Position numbers and translations under genes: made by a program. Below the pieces are notes generated by a model. That model did no database searches, was not told where the DNA came from, and saw nothing but the letters and a program-made list of their open reading frames with translations. A DNA stretch of 40,205 bases. Source: Opitutus sp. (GTDB lineage Bacteria > Verrucomicrobiota > Verrucomicrobiia > Opitutales > Opitutaceae). The DNA lies in the NCBI GenBank assembly GCA_013821985.1, contig PNJQ01000032.1, positions 1 to 40,205 on the forward strand, read 5' to 3'. Below, in pieces: positions 1 to 7,170 of the stretch; positions within the stretch are counted from its first letter, which is position 1, and each line of letters begins with the position of its first letter.

Positions 1-1179
1 TTGAAATCGCCCGCCGGCCGCACCGCGCTCTCGGAAGCCGACGCGATCACCTTCGCCGGTGAACTCGGTTACCCCGTGCTCGTGCGCCCGTCGTTCGTGC
101 TCGGCGGTCGCGGTATGTTCATTCTCTACAGCGAGGCCGAGCTGCGCGAAGTCGTGCAACAGGTCTTCGCGGTCATGCCGGGCAAGCCGGTGCTGATCGA
201 CAAATTCCTCGAGGACGCGATCGAGCTCGACGTGGATTGCATCAGCGACGGCGAGACGACGCTCGTCGGAGGCATGCTCGAGCACATCGAGTTCGCCGGC
301 GTGCATTCGGGCGATGCCGCGATGGTGATGCCGCCGCACACGCTCTCGAAGGAAATGCTCGGCACGGTCCGCGAAGCGACTTACGCGCTCGCAAAGGCGT
401 TGAAGGTCGTCGGCCTGATGAACGTGCAGTTCGCGATCAAGGATAACGAACTCTACGTGCTCGAAGTGAATCCCCGCGCGTCGCGCACCGTGCCGTTCGT
501 GGCGAAAGCCATCGGCGTGCCGCTGGCGAAACTCGCCGCGCGCGTCATGGCGGGCGCGAAGTTGAAGGATCTTGGTTTCACGAAGGAAATCCAGCCGAAG
601 CACTGGTGCGTGAAGGAAGCGGTGTTTCCGTTCAACCGCTTCCCCGGCGCCGCGATCGTGCTCAGTCCCGAGATGCGTTCGACCGGCGAAGTCATGGGCA
701 TGGACGACGATCTCGGCATCGCTTACGCCAAGACGCAGATGGCCGCCAAGCCCGCGCTGCCGCTCAAAGGCAAGGTCTTCATCAGTGTGAAGGATTCCGA
801 CAAGCCGCACGTCGTCGCGCTCGCGAAAGGTTTCATCGAGCTCGGCTTCACAGTCTGCTCGACGACCAACACCTCCAAGCTCCTCGCGTCGCAAGGCGTC
901 GCGGTGCAGCCGGTCTTCAAACTCAACGAAGGTCGCCCGAACTGCGTCGATATGATCAAGAACGGCGAAATTCAATTCGTGGTGAACACGCCGCGCGGCA
1001 TGATTCCGCGGCAGGACGAGAACGCCATCCGCGCCGCCGCCTACGCGAACAATGTCCCGATCTCCACGACGCTGACTGGCGCCCAAGCGGCGCTGCACGG
1101 CATCAAGGCGATGAAAAGCAAACTCGTCGGCGTCCGTCCGATCCAGGAATACCGCTACAACACCGTGCCGATGGCGTGA
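1..1179 (+). CDS. carB: Carbamoyl-phosphate synthase large subunit, C-terminal part (5' truncated by window)
   Basis: The enzyme makes carbamoyl phosphate from bicarbonate, ATP and glutamine-derived ammonia for arginine and pyrimidine synthesis. The visible 392 residues match the end of CarB: the second ATP-grasp domain, with VRPSFVLGGRGM at about residue 28, the stretch EHIEFAGVHSGD, and the metal/ATP-binding LEVNPRASRTVPFV near residue 152. An MGS-like allosteric domain follows from about residue 255 (VFISVKDSDK to the end). The family is usually about 1,070 residues long, so roughly 680 residues lie before the window. The TTG at base 1 is an in-frame codon, not a start. The reading frame is intact to its stop. 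A repeat-bearing spacer of about 290 bases follows. Confidence 0.97.
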   Translation: MKSPAGRTALSEADAITFAGELGYPVLVRPSFVLGGRGMFILYSEAELREVVQQVFAVMPGKPVLIDKFLEDAIELDVDCISDGETTLVGGMLEHIEFAGVHSGDAAMVMPPHTLSKEMLGTVREATYALAKALKVVGLMNVQFAIKDNELYVLEVNPRASRTVPFVAKAIGVPLAKLAARVMAGAKLKDLGFTKEIQPKHWCVKEAVFPFNRFPGAAIVLSPEMRSTGEVMGMDDDLGIAYAKTQMAAKPALPLKGKVFISVKDSDKPHVVALAKGFIELGFTVCSTTNTSKLLASQGVAVQPVFKLNEGRPNCVDMIKNGEIQFVVNTPRGMIPRQDENAIRAAAYANNVPISTTLTGAQAALHGIKAMKSKLVGVRPIQEYRYNTVPMA

Positions 1180-1220
1180 AAGCGGCGCTCGGCGCCGTGC
1201 TCAAGCCGGTTGCAGAGGGA

Positions 1221-1403
1221 AGTTTAAGTTGAAGGAGGCGGTTGGCTGGGTGGAGGCACGGCGCCCCGCCGCGTTCGGGAATGGCCGAACCGGGGCGAGG
1301 GCGTCCCGTCCCGACGATGCATTCAAGCGGCTGGGTCCTCAGGGGCGTCTTCCCGGCCCCCTTTTGCGACGGTCCACTTCAACTTAAACTCCCAACTTAA
1401 ACT
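1221..1403. repeat. Intergenic inverted-repeat element (MITE-like) downstream of carB
   Basis: The 292-base spacer between carB and the next gene holds a perfect 14-base inverted repeat: agtttaagttgaag at 1221-1234 and its complement at 1377-1390. The last ten bases of the right arm recur directly at 1394-1403. Inside lies a strong imperfect hairpin at 1262-1297: outer stem cgccccg/cggggcg and inner stem gttcgg/ccgaac, with a four-base bulge and a six-base loop. The arms are A+T-rich against very G+C-rich surroundings. No coding frame is convincing. The layout resembles a small non-autonomous mobile element, but no target-site duplication is clear; a structured RNA is the alternative. Confidence 0.5.
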
Positions 1404-1471
1404 GGCGCGACCCCGCGCCACGATTCCGGGCTTGAGCGCGTCCGCGGCGCTCCCCATGGTGCGCGATTCCC

Positions 1472-2194
1472 ATGAGCATCGTCCCTCCCTCCGCTCCCCA
1501 ACCGCACGACCCGGCCAATCCGCCGCCGCCCGCCGGCGCCGAAGAATTCGCCCTGAAAGTGCACACGTTCTGGGAGAAGAACCGCTCCGCCATCTTCATC
1601 CTCATCGCCGCGATCTTCATCGCCCTGCTCGGTCGCGAGGGCTGGAGCTATTTTGCTGAACAGCGCGAACGCGGCGTCCAGGCGGACTACGCCAAGGTGG
1701 CTGATCGCATCGACCAGCTGCCGAAATTCGCCGAAGCGAACAAGGGCCATGCGCTCGCCGGCGTCGCCTGGCTGCGCGTCGCGGACGACAGTTACGCGAA
1801 GAACGATTTCAAGGCCGCCGCCACGAATTACCAGAAGGCCGCCGCCACGCTCGAAAATACCGCGCTGAAAAGCCGCGCTCGCCTCGGCGCCGCCGTCAGT
1901 CAGCTCGCCGCCGGCGACAGGACTGCCGCTGAAACCGGCCTGAAGGCGCTGAGCGCCGACGCGACTGCCACGGCCGCGCTGCGCGCCGAAGCGAGCTATC
2001 ATCTCGCGGCGCTCGCACACGAAGCGGGCAAGGACGAGGATGCGAAGAAATTGATCGACGAGATCGCGAAACTCGATGCGAACGGCCTCTGGGCTCAACG
2101 CGGTTTCATGCTCCGCGCGCAGATCGAAGCCCGCAAACCGGCGGTTGCACCCGCGCCCACGACGCCAGCGGTGCAATTCAAGCCCGGCAACTGA
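1472..2194 (+). CDS. Membrane-anchored tetratricopeptide-repeat protein, YfgM-like
   Basis: A 240-residue protein. It has a proline-rich N-terminal segment (residues 4-20), one transmembrane helix at about residues 39-54, and an alanine-rich helical domain exported to the periplasm. The pattern ALAGVAWLRVADDSYAKNDF, then AATNYQKAAATLE and KSRARLGAAVSQLAAGDRTAAE, is that of tandem TPR units. The architecture (short cytosolic tail, one helix, periplasmic TPRs) matches YfgM-type proteins, which assist the SecYEG translocon and periplasmic folding in Proteobacteria; transferring that role here is inference. The ATG at 1472 starts the first plausible frame. A hairpin terminator follows within 25 bases, so the gene is probably the end of its transcript. 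Confidence 0.8.
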   Translation: MSIVPPSAPQPHDPANPPPPAGAEEFALKVHTFWEKNRSAIFILIAAIFIALLGREGWSYFAEQRERGVQADYAKVADRIDQLPKFAEANKGHALAGVAWLRVADDSYAKNDFKAAATNYQKAAATLENTALKSRARLGAAVSQLAAGDRTAAETGLKALSADATATAALRAEASYHLAALAHEAGKDEDAKKLIDEIAKLDANGLWAQRGFMLRAQIEARKPAVAPAPTTPAVQFKPGN

Positions 2195-2217
2195 CCGGCT
2201 CAAGCGCACCTATTTCA

Positions 2218-2241
2218 CGGCTGCCTGCGGGCAGCCGTTTT
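2218..2241 (+). terminator. Rho-independent terminator after the TPR gene
   Basis: A perfect 8-base-pair stem (cggctgcc/ggcagccg) with loop tgcg is followed by tttt. It sits 23 bases after the TPR stop and just before the stop of the convergent PEP-CTERM gene. Confidence 0.75.
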
Positions 2242-2245
2242 GCTT

Positions 2246-2923
2246 TCAGCACTTGCTCGCGAAGCGCTCTCGCCGGCGGCGCCAAATTCTCACCGCCAAC
2301 ACGCCCGCGCCCAGAAGGGCGGCATAGGTCGAAGGTTCGGGCACCGCGGTGACGGCCCCTGCGAGACTGACATCGTCAACGCGCCACGTGCCGCTCCCGC
2401 CGGACGCGCCGGAACCATAGAGGCGAAACGTCGTTGCCGTGTTGAGTCCGGACAAAGTGATCGATTGGGAACCACTGGAATACCAGGCGGCGTCGTTTGT
2501 GAGCGTGCCGCTCGCGAGATTGCTACCGTAGCCGTTCGCACTGGAGCGCAGGGCAAAAGCCGTCGGGCCCGTGGCGGTCGCGCGATAGCCGAAAATCAAC
2601 GAAGTGATTTGCAGCGTGTAGCCATTGGCCGGGGTGAGAGTGAACTCGAAATAATTGTTGCCCGGCGCGGACCCCGTCCAGCCCGACGCACCGAAATAAC
2701 TGCCCCCGCTTCCCGCCGTGTAGAGCGGCGTGGTGCCGCCGGTGCCCGGCGAGCCAGTGCTGCCGGTAAACGTGCTGACCGTGACGTGGGTCGCGGAGAA
2801 GTTCGCCGACGAGGTGGGTGACCCGGTCGAACCAAACGTGTAAGTGACCACCTGACCACCGGCGGTCGGAAGAGCGGCCGCGGCGGCGGCCACGAAAACG
2901 GGCAAAAAGAAACGGGCTCGCAT
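2246..2923 (-). CDS. Secreted PEP-CTERM sorting-domain protein
   Basis: A 225-residue exported protein. From the ATG at 2923 there is a signal peptide (MRARFFLPVFVAAAAAALP). A Gly/Ser/Thr-rich beta-type body follows (for example YFEFTLTPANGYTLQITSL and FRLYGSGASGGSGTWRVDDV). The C-terminus carries the sorting signal: VPEPSTYA, a hydrophobic helix, then the basic tail RIWRRRRER. In PEP-CTERM systems an exosortase processes this tail during export, usually with exopolysaccharide production; no exosortase gene lies in the window. A start 18 codons upstream is possible but would put charged residues before the signal peptide, so 2923 is preferred. The ligand or role is unknown; the body resembles surface or matrix proteins of Verrucomicrobia and Planctomycetes. 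Confidence 0.85.
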   Translation of the reverse strand: MRARFFLPVFVAAAAAALPTAGGQVVTYTFGSTGSPTSSANFSATHVTVSTFTGSTGSPGTGGTTPLYTAGSGGSYFGASGWTGSAPGNNYFEFTLTPANGYTLQITSLIFGYRATATGPTAFALRSSANGYGSNLASGTLTNDAAWYSSGSQSITLSGLNTATTFRLYGSGASGGSGTWRVDDVSLAGAVTAVPEPSTYAALLGAGVLAVRIWRRRRERFASKC

Positions 2924-2983
2924 ATGGCGGCCCGTGACCGAAATCAGCCGGCTTCGGAACACGGACGCAAGCCGCATTTCGGA

Positions 2984-3060
2984 TGGTCGGGGCGATAGGA
3001 TTCGAACCTACGACCTCCTGGTCCCAAACCAGGCGCTCTACCAGGCTAAGCTACACCCCG
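2984..3060 (-). tRNA. tRNA-Pro (anticodon TGG), CCA encoded
   Basis: On the minus strand the sequence folds as a full cloverleaf. The 7-bp acceptor stem is CGGGGTG/CGCCCCG with discriminator A. The D arm contains GGTAGAGC. The anticodon stem is CCTGG/CCAGG with loop TTTGGGA (anticodon TGG, plus-strand 3024-3026). The T arm is GTAGG-TTCGAAT-CCTAT. The three bases after the discriminator read CCA, so the 3' end is genome-encoded. Confidence 0.97.
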
Positions 3061-3071
3061 TTGACCGGCCA

Positions 3072-3100
3072 AGGGGACGCGGCGCGACCGGCGGTGTCAA
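3072..3100 (-). promoter_or_regulatory. Possible promoter of tRNA-Pro
   Basis: A perfect TTGACA lies on the minus strand at 3100-3095, 34 bases before the mature tRNA end. The hexamer 17 bases further on (tcccct) is a poor -10, so the call rests on the -35 box and its distance. Confidence 0.3.
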
Positions 3101-3241
3101 CAGCGCTTCATTTTTTCGGGCCGGCGGGACGATTTTGACGGTGAGCAAGAAATGCTGGTTCCCGAGCGGAAAACGGCGACAAATGCTTCTTGCCTCACTC
3201 GGGAGCCACACCTAAAAGCTCATCCTCAATCTCCTTATCAA

Positions 3242-3781
3242 ATGGACACTCTTTCCCGCGATAGCAGCAGCAGCTCAAACAGCATCATGCCCTTGGTGGG
3301 CGTGATTCTCGGCGCCATTGCCTTTCTGGTAGGCATTTACGGCGTTGTTCAGGTGAACAAGCTGAAGGCCACCGTCACCGCTCAGGGCGATGAAATCGCC
3401 AAGATCGGCACGATCGAAAACGAGGTGCGCGCTGCGACCGCCAAGTCCGAGTCGGACATGAAAAATCTCCGCGATGGCATCCAGAACGCGCTCAACCAAG
3501 TCGGCACCGAGATCGGCGCGATGCGGGCGCAGATCACCAAGGTCGAAGAGGACATGAAGAAGAAGCCGGCCGCCGCCGCAGGCACGAAGGCGGGCGCGGC
3601 TCCCGCCGCGACCGGCGTGCGCAACGCTGACGGCACCTACACCGTCGCTGCGGGCGACACGCCGAGCAAGATCGCGCGCAAGTTCGGCACCAGCGTCGAT
3701 TCGATCCTCTCCGAGAATCCCGGCCTCGAACCGAACCGCCTCCGCGTCGGCCAGAAGATCAAGCTGCCCGCGGGCCGCTAA
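3242..3781 (+). CDS. Membrane-anchored LysM-domain protein
   Basis: A 179-residue protein. It has a serine-rich N-terminus, one transmembrane helix at about residues 16-37 (PLVGVILGAIAFLVGIYGVV) and a long charged coiled-coil segment (about 40-110). An Ala/Lys/Pro linker leads to a C-terminal LysM domain (about 130-177) with YTVAAGDTPSKIARKFGTS and NRLRVGQKIKLP. LysM binds N-acetylglucosamine in peptidoglycan, so the protein probably links inner membrane and cell wall. The start is the ATG at 3242, because 30 upstream in-frame codons look unlike protein and would bury the membrane helix. No Shine-Dalgarno is present; the leader is pyrimidine-rich (ctcaatctcctt). Confidence 0.88.
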   Translation: MDTLSRDSSSSSNSIMPLVGVILGAIAFLVGIYGVVQVNKLKATVTAQGDEIAKIGTIENEVRAATAKSESDMKNLRDGIQNALNQVGTEIGAMRAQITKVEEDMKKKPAAAAGTKAGAAPAATGVRNADGTYTVAAGDTPSKIARKFGTSVDSILSENPGLEPNRLRVGQKIKLPAGR

Positions 3782-3804
3782 ATCTTACGATACCTTTCGC
3801 AATC

Positions 3805-3831
3805 AGCCTCCGCGCCAGCGGGGGCTTTTTT
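3805..3831 (+). terminator. Rho-independent terminator after the LysM gene
   Basis: A 9-bp stem agcctccgc/gcgggggct with loop gcca is followed directly by a T run, 23 bases after the stop codon. Confidence 0.88.
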
Positions 3832-4252
3832 GTGGAAGCGCGTCGCTCGTGTGTGGTGTCTTGTCCATCGCGTGGCGAGGGAAGCGCTCGCTGCCCGCGC
3901 GCGTTCTTTTCACGCGGAGGCTCCAGAGAAACCCGGATAACCGACTCCATCTTATCCGTCGAAATCCGTCTAATCCGTGGCAAGAAAACCCTCCACTCGC
4001 CGCATTGCCCGCGCCTGCATTTGCGCGCAATGTTCAGCGGCGTGCCCGTGCGTGATGTTGCCGATGCGCGGATGAGGCGCGTGCCGCGTGCAGCCGGCTT
4101 GAATTAGCTGCGGATGGCACAGGTTCGCCCGGCTAACGCACGGAAGAGCGATGAAACGCGTTTGGGGGCATTTCCGTCCGTGTGTTCCCGGCAATGGCGA
4201 AAAGCCACCGCTTCGTCGCGGCGGCACCTGCGCTTCGAACTGAAATTCCGGC
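3832..4252. other. Gene-free spacer with short atccgt repeats
   Basis: No convincing gene is visible in this 420-base stretch; the open frames are Arg- or Pro-rich shadows. It holds three near-tandem copies of atccgt at 3954, 3964 and 3973. An inverted pair cggataa/ttatccg at 3934-3940 and 3952-3958 overlaps the first copy. No clear promoter for the downstream Nudix gene was found. Confidence 0.5.
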
Positions 4253-4288
4253 GTGGAAATTCCCGCGCCGCTGCGCGAGCGTGCGTGC

Positions 4289-4870
4289 ATGAGCCTGTCG
4301 CAACCCCCGCCGCGTTGGAAGAAATTGGGATCCCGTCCGCTGCTGACGACGCGCATCTTCGATGTGGCGAGCGTCGATTTTCAGCATCCCAACCGTCCGG
4401 AGCCGCGCGATTTTTTTCTCATCAACCCGCCCGACTGGGTGAACGTCCTCGCGCTCACGCCGCAGCACGAACTCGTGCTCGTGCGCCAATTTCGTTTCGG
4501 CACCAACGACCTGTCGCTCGAGATTCCCGGTGGTGTGATGGACCCCGGCGAAGATCCGGCGACGACCGGCGCACGCGAGTTGCAGGAGGAAACCGGCTTC
4601 GTCGGTCCGCTCGCGCCGCAGCCACTCGGCTTCGTGCATCCGAATCCCGCAATGCAGACGAATCGCTGCCATCTCGTGCTGATTGAAAATGCGACGCGCT
4701 CGGCGGCCCTCAAATGGGATCGAGACGAGGAGTTCGAAATCTTCACGCTGCCCGTGGAGGAGGTTTACGCCCGCGCCTACCAGGGCGAGATCACGCACGC
4801 GATGGTGCTCAACGCGTTGCTTCTGTTTCGGCCGCATTGGGAGCGGATCAGACGAGCAGCCCGGGCGTGA
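4289..4870 (+). CDS. Nudix hydrolase, ADP-ribose pyrophosphatase type
   Basis: A 193-residue enzyme with the complete Nudix box: G-VMDPG-E-DPATTGA-REL-Q-EE-T-GF fits GX5EX7REUXEEXGU. The glutamates bind the Mg2+ that cleaves nucleoside-diphosphate-X bonds. The preceding strand VNVLALTPQHELVLVRQFRF and the SLEIPGG entry to the box resemble ADP-ribose or nucleotide-sugar pyrophosphatases (NudF/YffH-like), not MutT. The exact substrate cannot be read from sequence. The ATG at 4289 is chosen; an in-frame GTG at 4253 would add 12 residues. The gene is followed by an adenylate-forming enzyme with a possible promoter of its own, so the two need not be co-transcribed. Confidence 0.9.
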   Translation: MSLSQPPPRWKKLGSRPLLTTRIFDVASVDFQHPNRPEPRDFFLINPPDWVNVLALTPQHELVLVRQFRFGTNDLSLEIPGGVMDPGEDPATTGARELQEETGFVGPLAPQPLGFVHPNPAMQTNRCHLVLIENATRSAALKWDRDEEFEIFTLPVEEVYARAYQGEITHAMVLNALLLFRPHWERIRRAARA

Positions 4871-4938
4871 CCCGCAATTGTCTGGGGCGGTCACCCACCT
4901 GCGCCTCGGGCGTCGAACCGGTATTCTCGGCGGGTCGT

Positions 4939-4966
4939 TTGACATTGCCTGCCCCCCACATTTACT
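4939..4966 (+). promoter_or_regulatory. Candidate sigma70-type promoter for the PaaK-like gene
   Basis: TTGACA at 4939-4944 and TTTACT at 4961-4966 are 16 bases apart. The expected transcription start lies only a few bases before the ATG at 4978, which would give an almost leaderless mRNA. Confidence 0.4.
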
Positions 4967-4977
4967 CCCCCAGCCGC

Positions 4978-6249
4978 ATGGAAATCGCCGAGTCCCCGCC
5001 CGCTTTTGCCAACGCGCCCGAAACCCTCGGTGCGCTCACGCGCGAGCGTGTGCCCGCGCCCCTCGAGGCGGAAATTCGTGCGATTTATGCGCGCAGCCCG
5101 CTTTACCCGCAGCGCTTTCCGCTGCATCGGGAGCCGCTGCAGTGGTCGTGCTACCGCGAGATTCCCCTGCTGACCAAGCAGGAGATCGTGCAGCGCGGGC
5201 ACACGGCGTTCTTTGCGGACTACGACGAAATTGAGCGCGGCTTTGCGCAGAAAAAATTCGAATACGAACACACCTCGGGCACGACGAGCGGCCCGATGAC
5301 CGTCGTGATGGAGGAAGGCTGGTGGAACGAGCAGACGCGCCGCGCCTACCTCGCGCATCCCGGTCTCGCGCGCTACGTCGATCGCCCGTATCGCAAGTGC
5401 GTCCTCGCGCCGGTGGGCTGCTCGAGCAATCTCTGCCCCTACGAGGACCATCCTTTCCCGCACCGCTATTTTGACGGGACGGTGTATCTGAATCTCTCGA
5501 GCGATCCGTTTGCGTTCCCGGAAGGCGAGTGGGAACGCATCGTGCGCGAATTGCAGGCCGTGCAACCCGAGGTGGTCGAGGGCGAACCGGTTTATCTCTC
5601 GCTGCTCGCGCGCGCATTGCACAAGCGGCACGTGAAGGTGCCGAGTGTGAAGACCGTCATTCTCACCTACGGCAAGGCGAGCGTGCAACACAGCCGCCGC
5701 ATCGCCGAGGCGTTCCCCGGTGCGGAGCAAGTCGATCTCTACGGCTCGACCGAAGCCGGCTACTTGTTCGTCGGCGATGCGTTTCAGGACAATCTGCGCG
5801 TCATCGAGGCCAACGCCTTCATCGAACTCGCCCCGTGGCGTGCGACCGATCCCGACGCGTCTCAGATCTACGTCACGACGCGTGATCGCGTCGCGATGCC
5901 GCTGCTGCGCTACCACACCGGCGACATCGTGCGCCGCACGACGAACAGTTATCGCATCCTCGGACGCGAGCGGGACCTGTTTACGCGCCCGGACGGAGCG
6001 GTCATTTCCGCGTTCGAAATCGATCAGGCGATGCCGGCGGCATTTCAATGCTGGCACTGGAGCCTCGTGCAGGTCTCGGAGCAGCGCTGGGAACTGCAAT
6101 ACGTCGCGGACGAACTTGCTCCGGCGGACGTCGGCGAGTGTATCGCGACCGTGCTCGGCGAGGACGCGCGCGTGAGTTTGTTTCGCCGGAAATTCATCCA
6201 GCCTGCGGCGAGCGGAAAATTCGCTTTGCTGAAGCCGCTGGTGAAATAA
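4978..6249 (+). CDS. PaaK-like adenylate-forming enzyme (ANL superfamily)
   Basis: A 423-residue protein of the phenylacetate-CoA ligase/CapK branch of adenylate-forming enzymes, which activate a carboxylate as its acyl-AMP. It shows the ATP P-loop HTSGTTSGPM (about residue 98), the adenine-binding DLYGSTEAGY (about 253), the core YHTGDIV (about 312), GRERDLF (about 328), and a C-terminal lysine in ASGKFALLKPL. The ATG at 4978 follows a candidate promoter; the frame is open upstream but that part belongs to the Nudix gene in another frame. The family also makes activated acids for polysaccharide or amide synthesis, so phenylacetate is not implied. No paa genes are nearby and the substrate is unknown. 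Confidence 0.82.
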   Translation: MEIAESPPAFANAPETLGALTRERVPAPLEAEIRAIYARSPLYPQRFPLHREPLQWSCYREIPLLTKQEIVQRGHTAFFADYDEIERGFAQKKFEYEHTSGTTSGPMTVVMEEGWWNEQTRRAYLAHPGLARYVDRPYRKCVLAPVGCSSNLCPYEDHPFPHRYFDGTVYLNLSSDPFAFPEGEWERIVRELQAVQPEVVEGEPVYLSLLARALHKRHVKVPSVKTVILTYGKASVQHSRRIAEAFPGAEQVDLYGSTEAGYLFVGDAFQDNLRVIEANAFIELAPWRATDPDASQIYVTTRDRVAMPLLRYHTGDIVRRTTNSYRILGRERDLFTRPDGAVISAFEIDQAMPAAFQCWHWSLVQVSEQRWELQYVADELAPADVGECIATVLGEDARVSLFRRKFIQPAASGKFALLKPLVK

Positions 6250-6447
6250 GCGAGTTCTGATGCGGCCGCGCTCGCCGTCGGAGCGCGCACGAGCGCGCGG
6301 CGCAGGACCGTGAATCGGGGGGGTAAGGCTCCCTTATGCCTCCCAAGCCTTCGGGCGCAGCCTTTACATCCCGGGCGCGAGCGAGTTGTTTTCGATGCCG
6401 TCGGCAGCACCTCCCCTCCACGCCGTCGGCTCAGCAACACACATGCG

Positions 6448-7158
6448 ATGAACCTCCTCGGCTCGCTCTTCTCGTCCTCCATTGGCCGCAAGTTTCTCAT
6501 GGCGGCAACCGGACTGGTCTTGTTCGGCTTCGTCACGGGACACCTGGTCGGCAACCTGCAGATTTTTCTCCCGCCGGAGAAAATCAATCACTATGGGCAC
6601 CTGCTTGAATCGCTGGGCAGCGCTCTGTGGGCCATCCGCGCGTTCCTGCTCGTATGCGTCGTGATCCACATCTGGCTTGCGATCCAACTCACGCTTGAGA
6701 ATCGCGCCGCGCGTCCCGCCGCCTACGCCGCGGAGAAGACGATGCGCGCCACGCTCGCTTCGCGCGTCATGGCCCGCACCGGCATCGTCGTGCTGGCGTT
6801 CATCATTTATCACCTGCTGCATTTCACGATTCGCGCGCAGCACCCGGAGTGGAGCGAGCACACGTATCGCCTCGCGGACGGCACGATGGTGCGCGACGTT
6901 TACCGCATGGTCGTCGAGGGCTTCAGCAGCGTCGGCGTCTCGGTGTTCTACATCGTGGCGGTCGGTCTGCTCGCCTATCATCTCGCGCACGGCATCTCGT
7001 CGATGTTCCAGACGTTTGGATTGAAGAACGAGAACTGGACGCGCGGCCTCGACACGACGGCGAAGATTTACTGCTGGGCCTACTTCCTCCTCAACGCGCT
7101 CATCCCGCTCTCCGTGCTCGGCTATGTGCCGGTGCTCAGCGGTCTGATCCAACGCTAA
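6448..7158 (+). CDS. sdhC: Succinate dehydrogenase cytochrome b558 subunit (type B)
   Basis: A 236-residue integral membrane subunit that anchors SdhAB and passes electrons to quinone. Five hydrophobic helices are visible. Histidines in the right places for two b hemes are TGHLVGN, VIHIWLA, IIYHLLHF and AYHLAHG. A single fused membrane subunit of this size, with no separate SdhD, is the type-B arrangement seen in Bacteroidota, Bacillus and Wolinella. The ATG at 6448 gives the usual short cytosolic N-terminus (MNLLGSLFSSSIGRKFLMA). sdhA starts 12 bases after the stop, behind a pyrimidine-rich spacer, so translation is likely linked. Confidence 0.95.
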   Translation: MNLLGSLFSSSIGRKFLMAATGLVLFGFVTGHLVGNLQIFLPPEKINHYGHLLESLGSALWAIRAFLLVCVVIHIWLAIQLTLENRAARPAAYAAEKTMRATLASRVMARTGIVVLAFIIYHLLHFTIRAQHPEWSEHTYRLADGTMVRDVYRMVVEGFSSVGVSVFYIVAVGLLAYHLAHGISSMFQTFGLKNENWTRGLDTTAKIYCWAYFLLNALIPLSVLGYVPVLSGLIQR

Positions 7159-7170
7159 CTCTTTCCCGTC

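Noticed and set aside
1262..1297. The hairpin behind carB as an intrinsic terminator
   Set aside because: No T run follows, and it lies inside the inverted-repeat element; termination there cannot be supported.
4978..6249. Assignment of the ANL enzyme as phenylacetate-CoA ligase (paaK)
   Set aside because: No other phenylacetate genes are present, and the CapK/PaaK branch covers many substrates, so only the superfamily is claimed.
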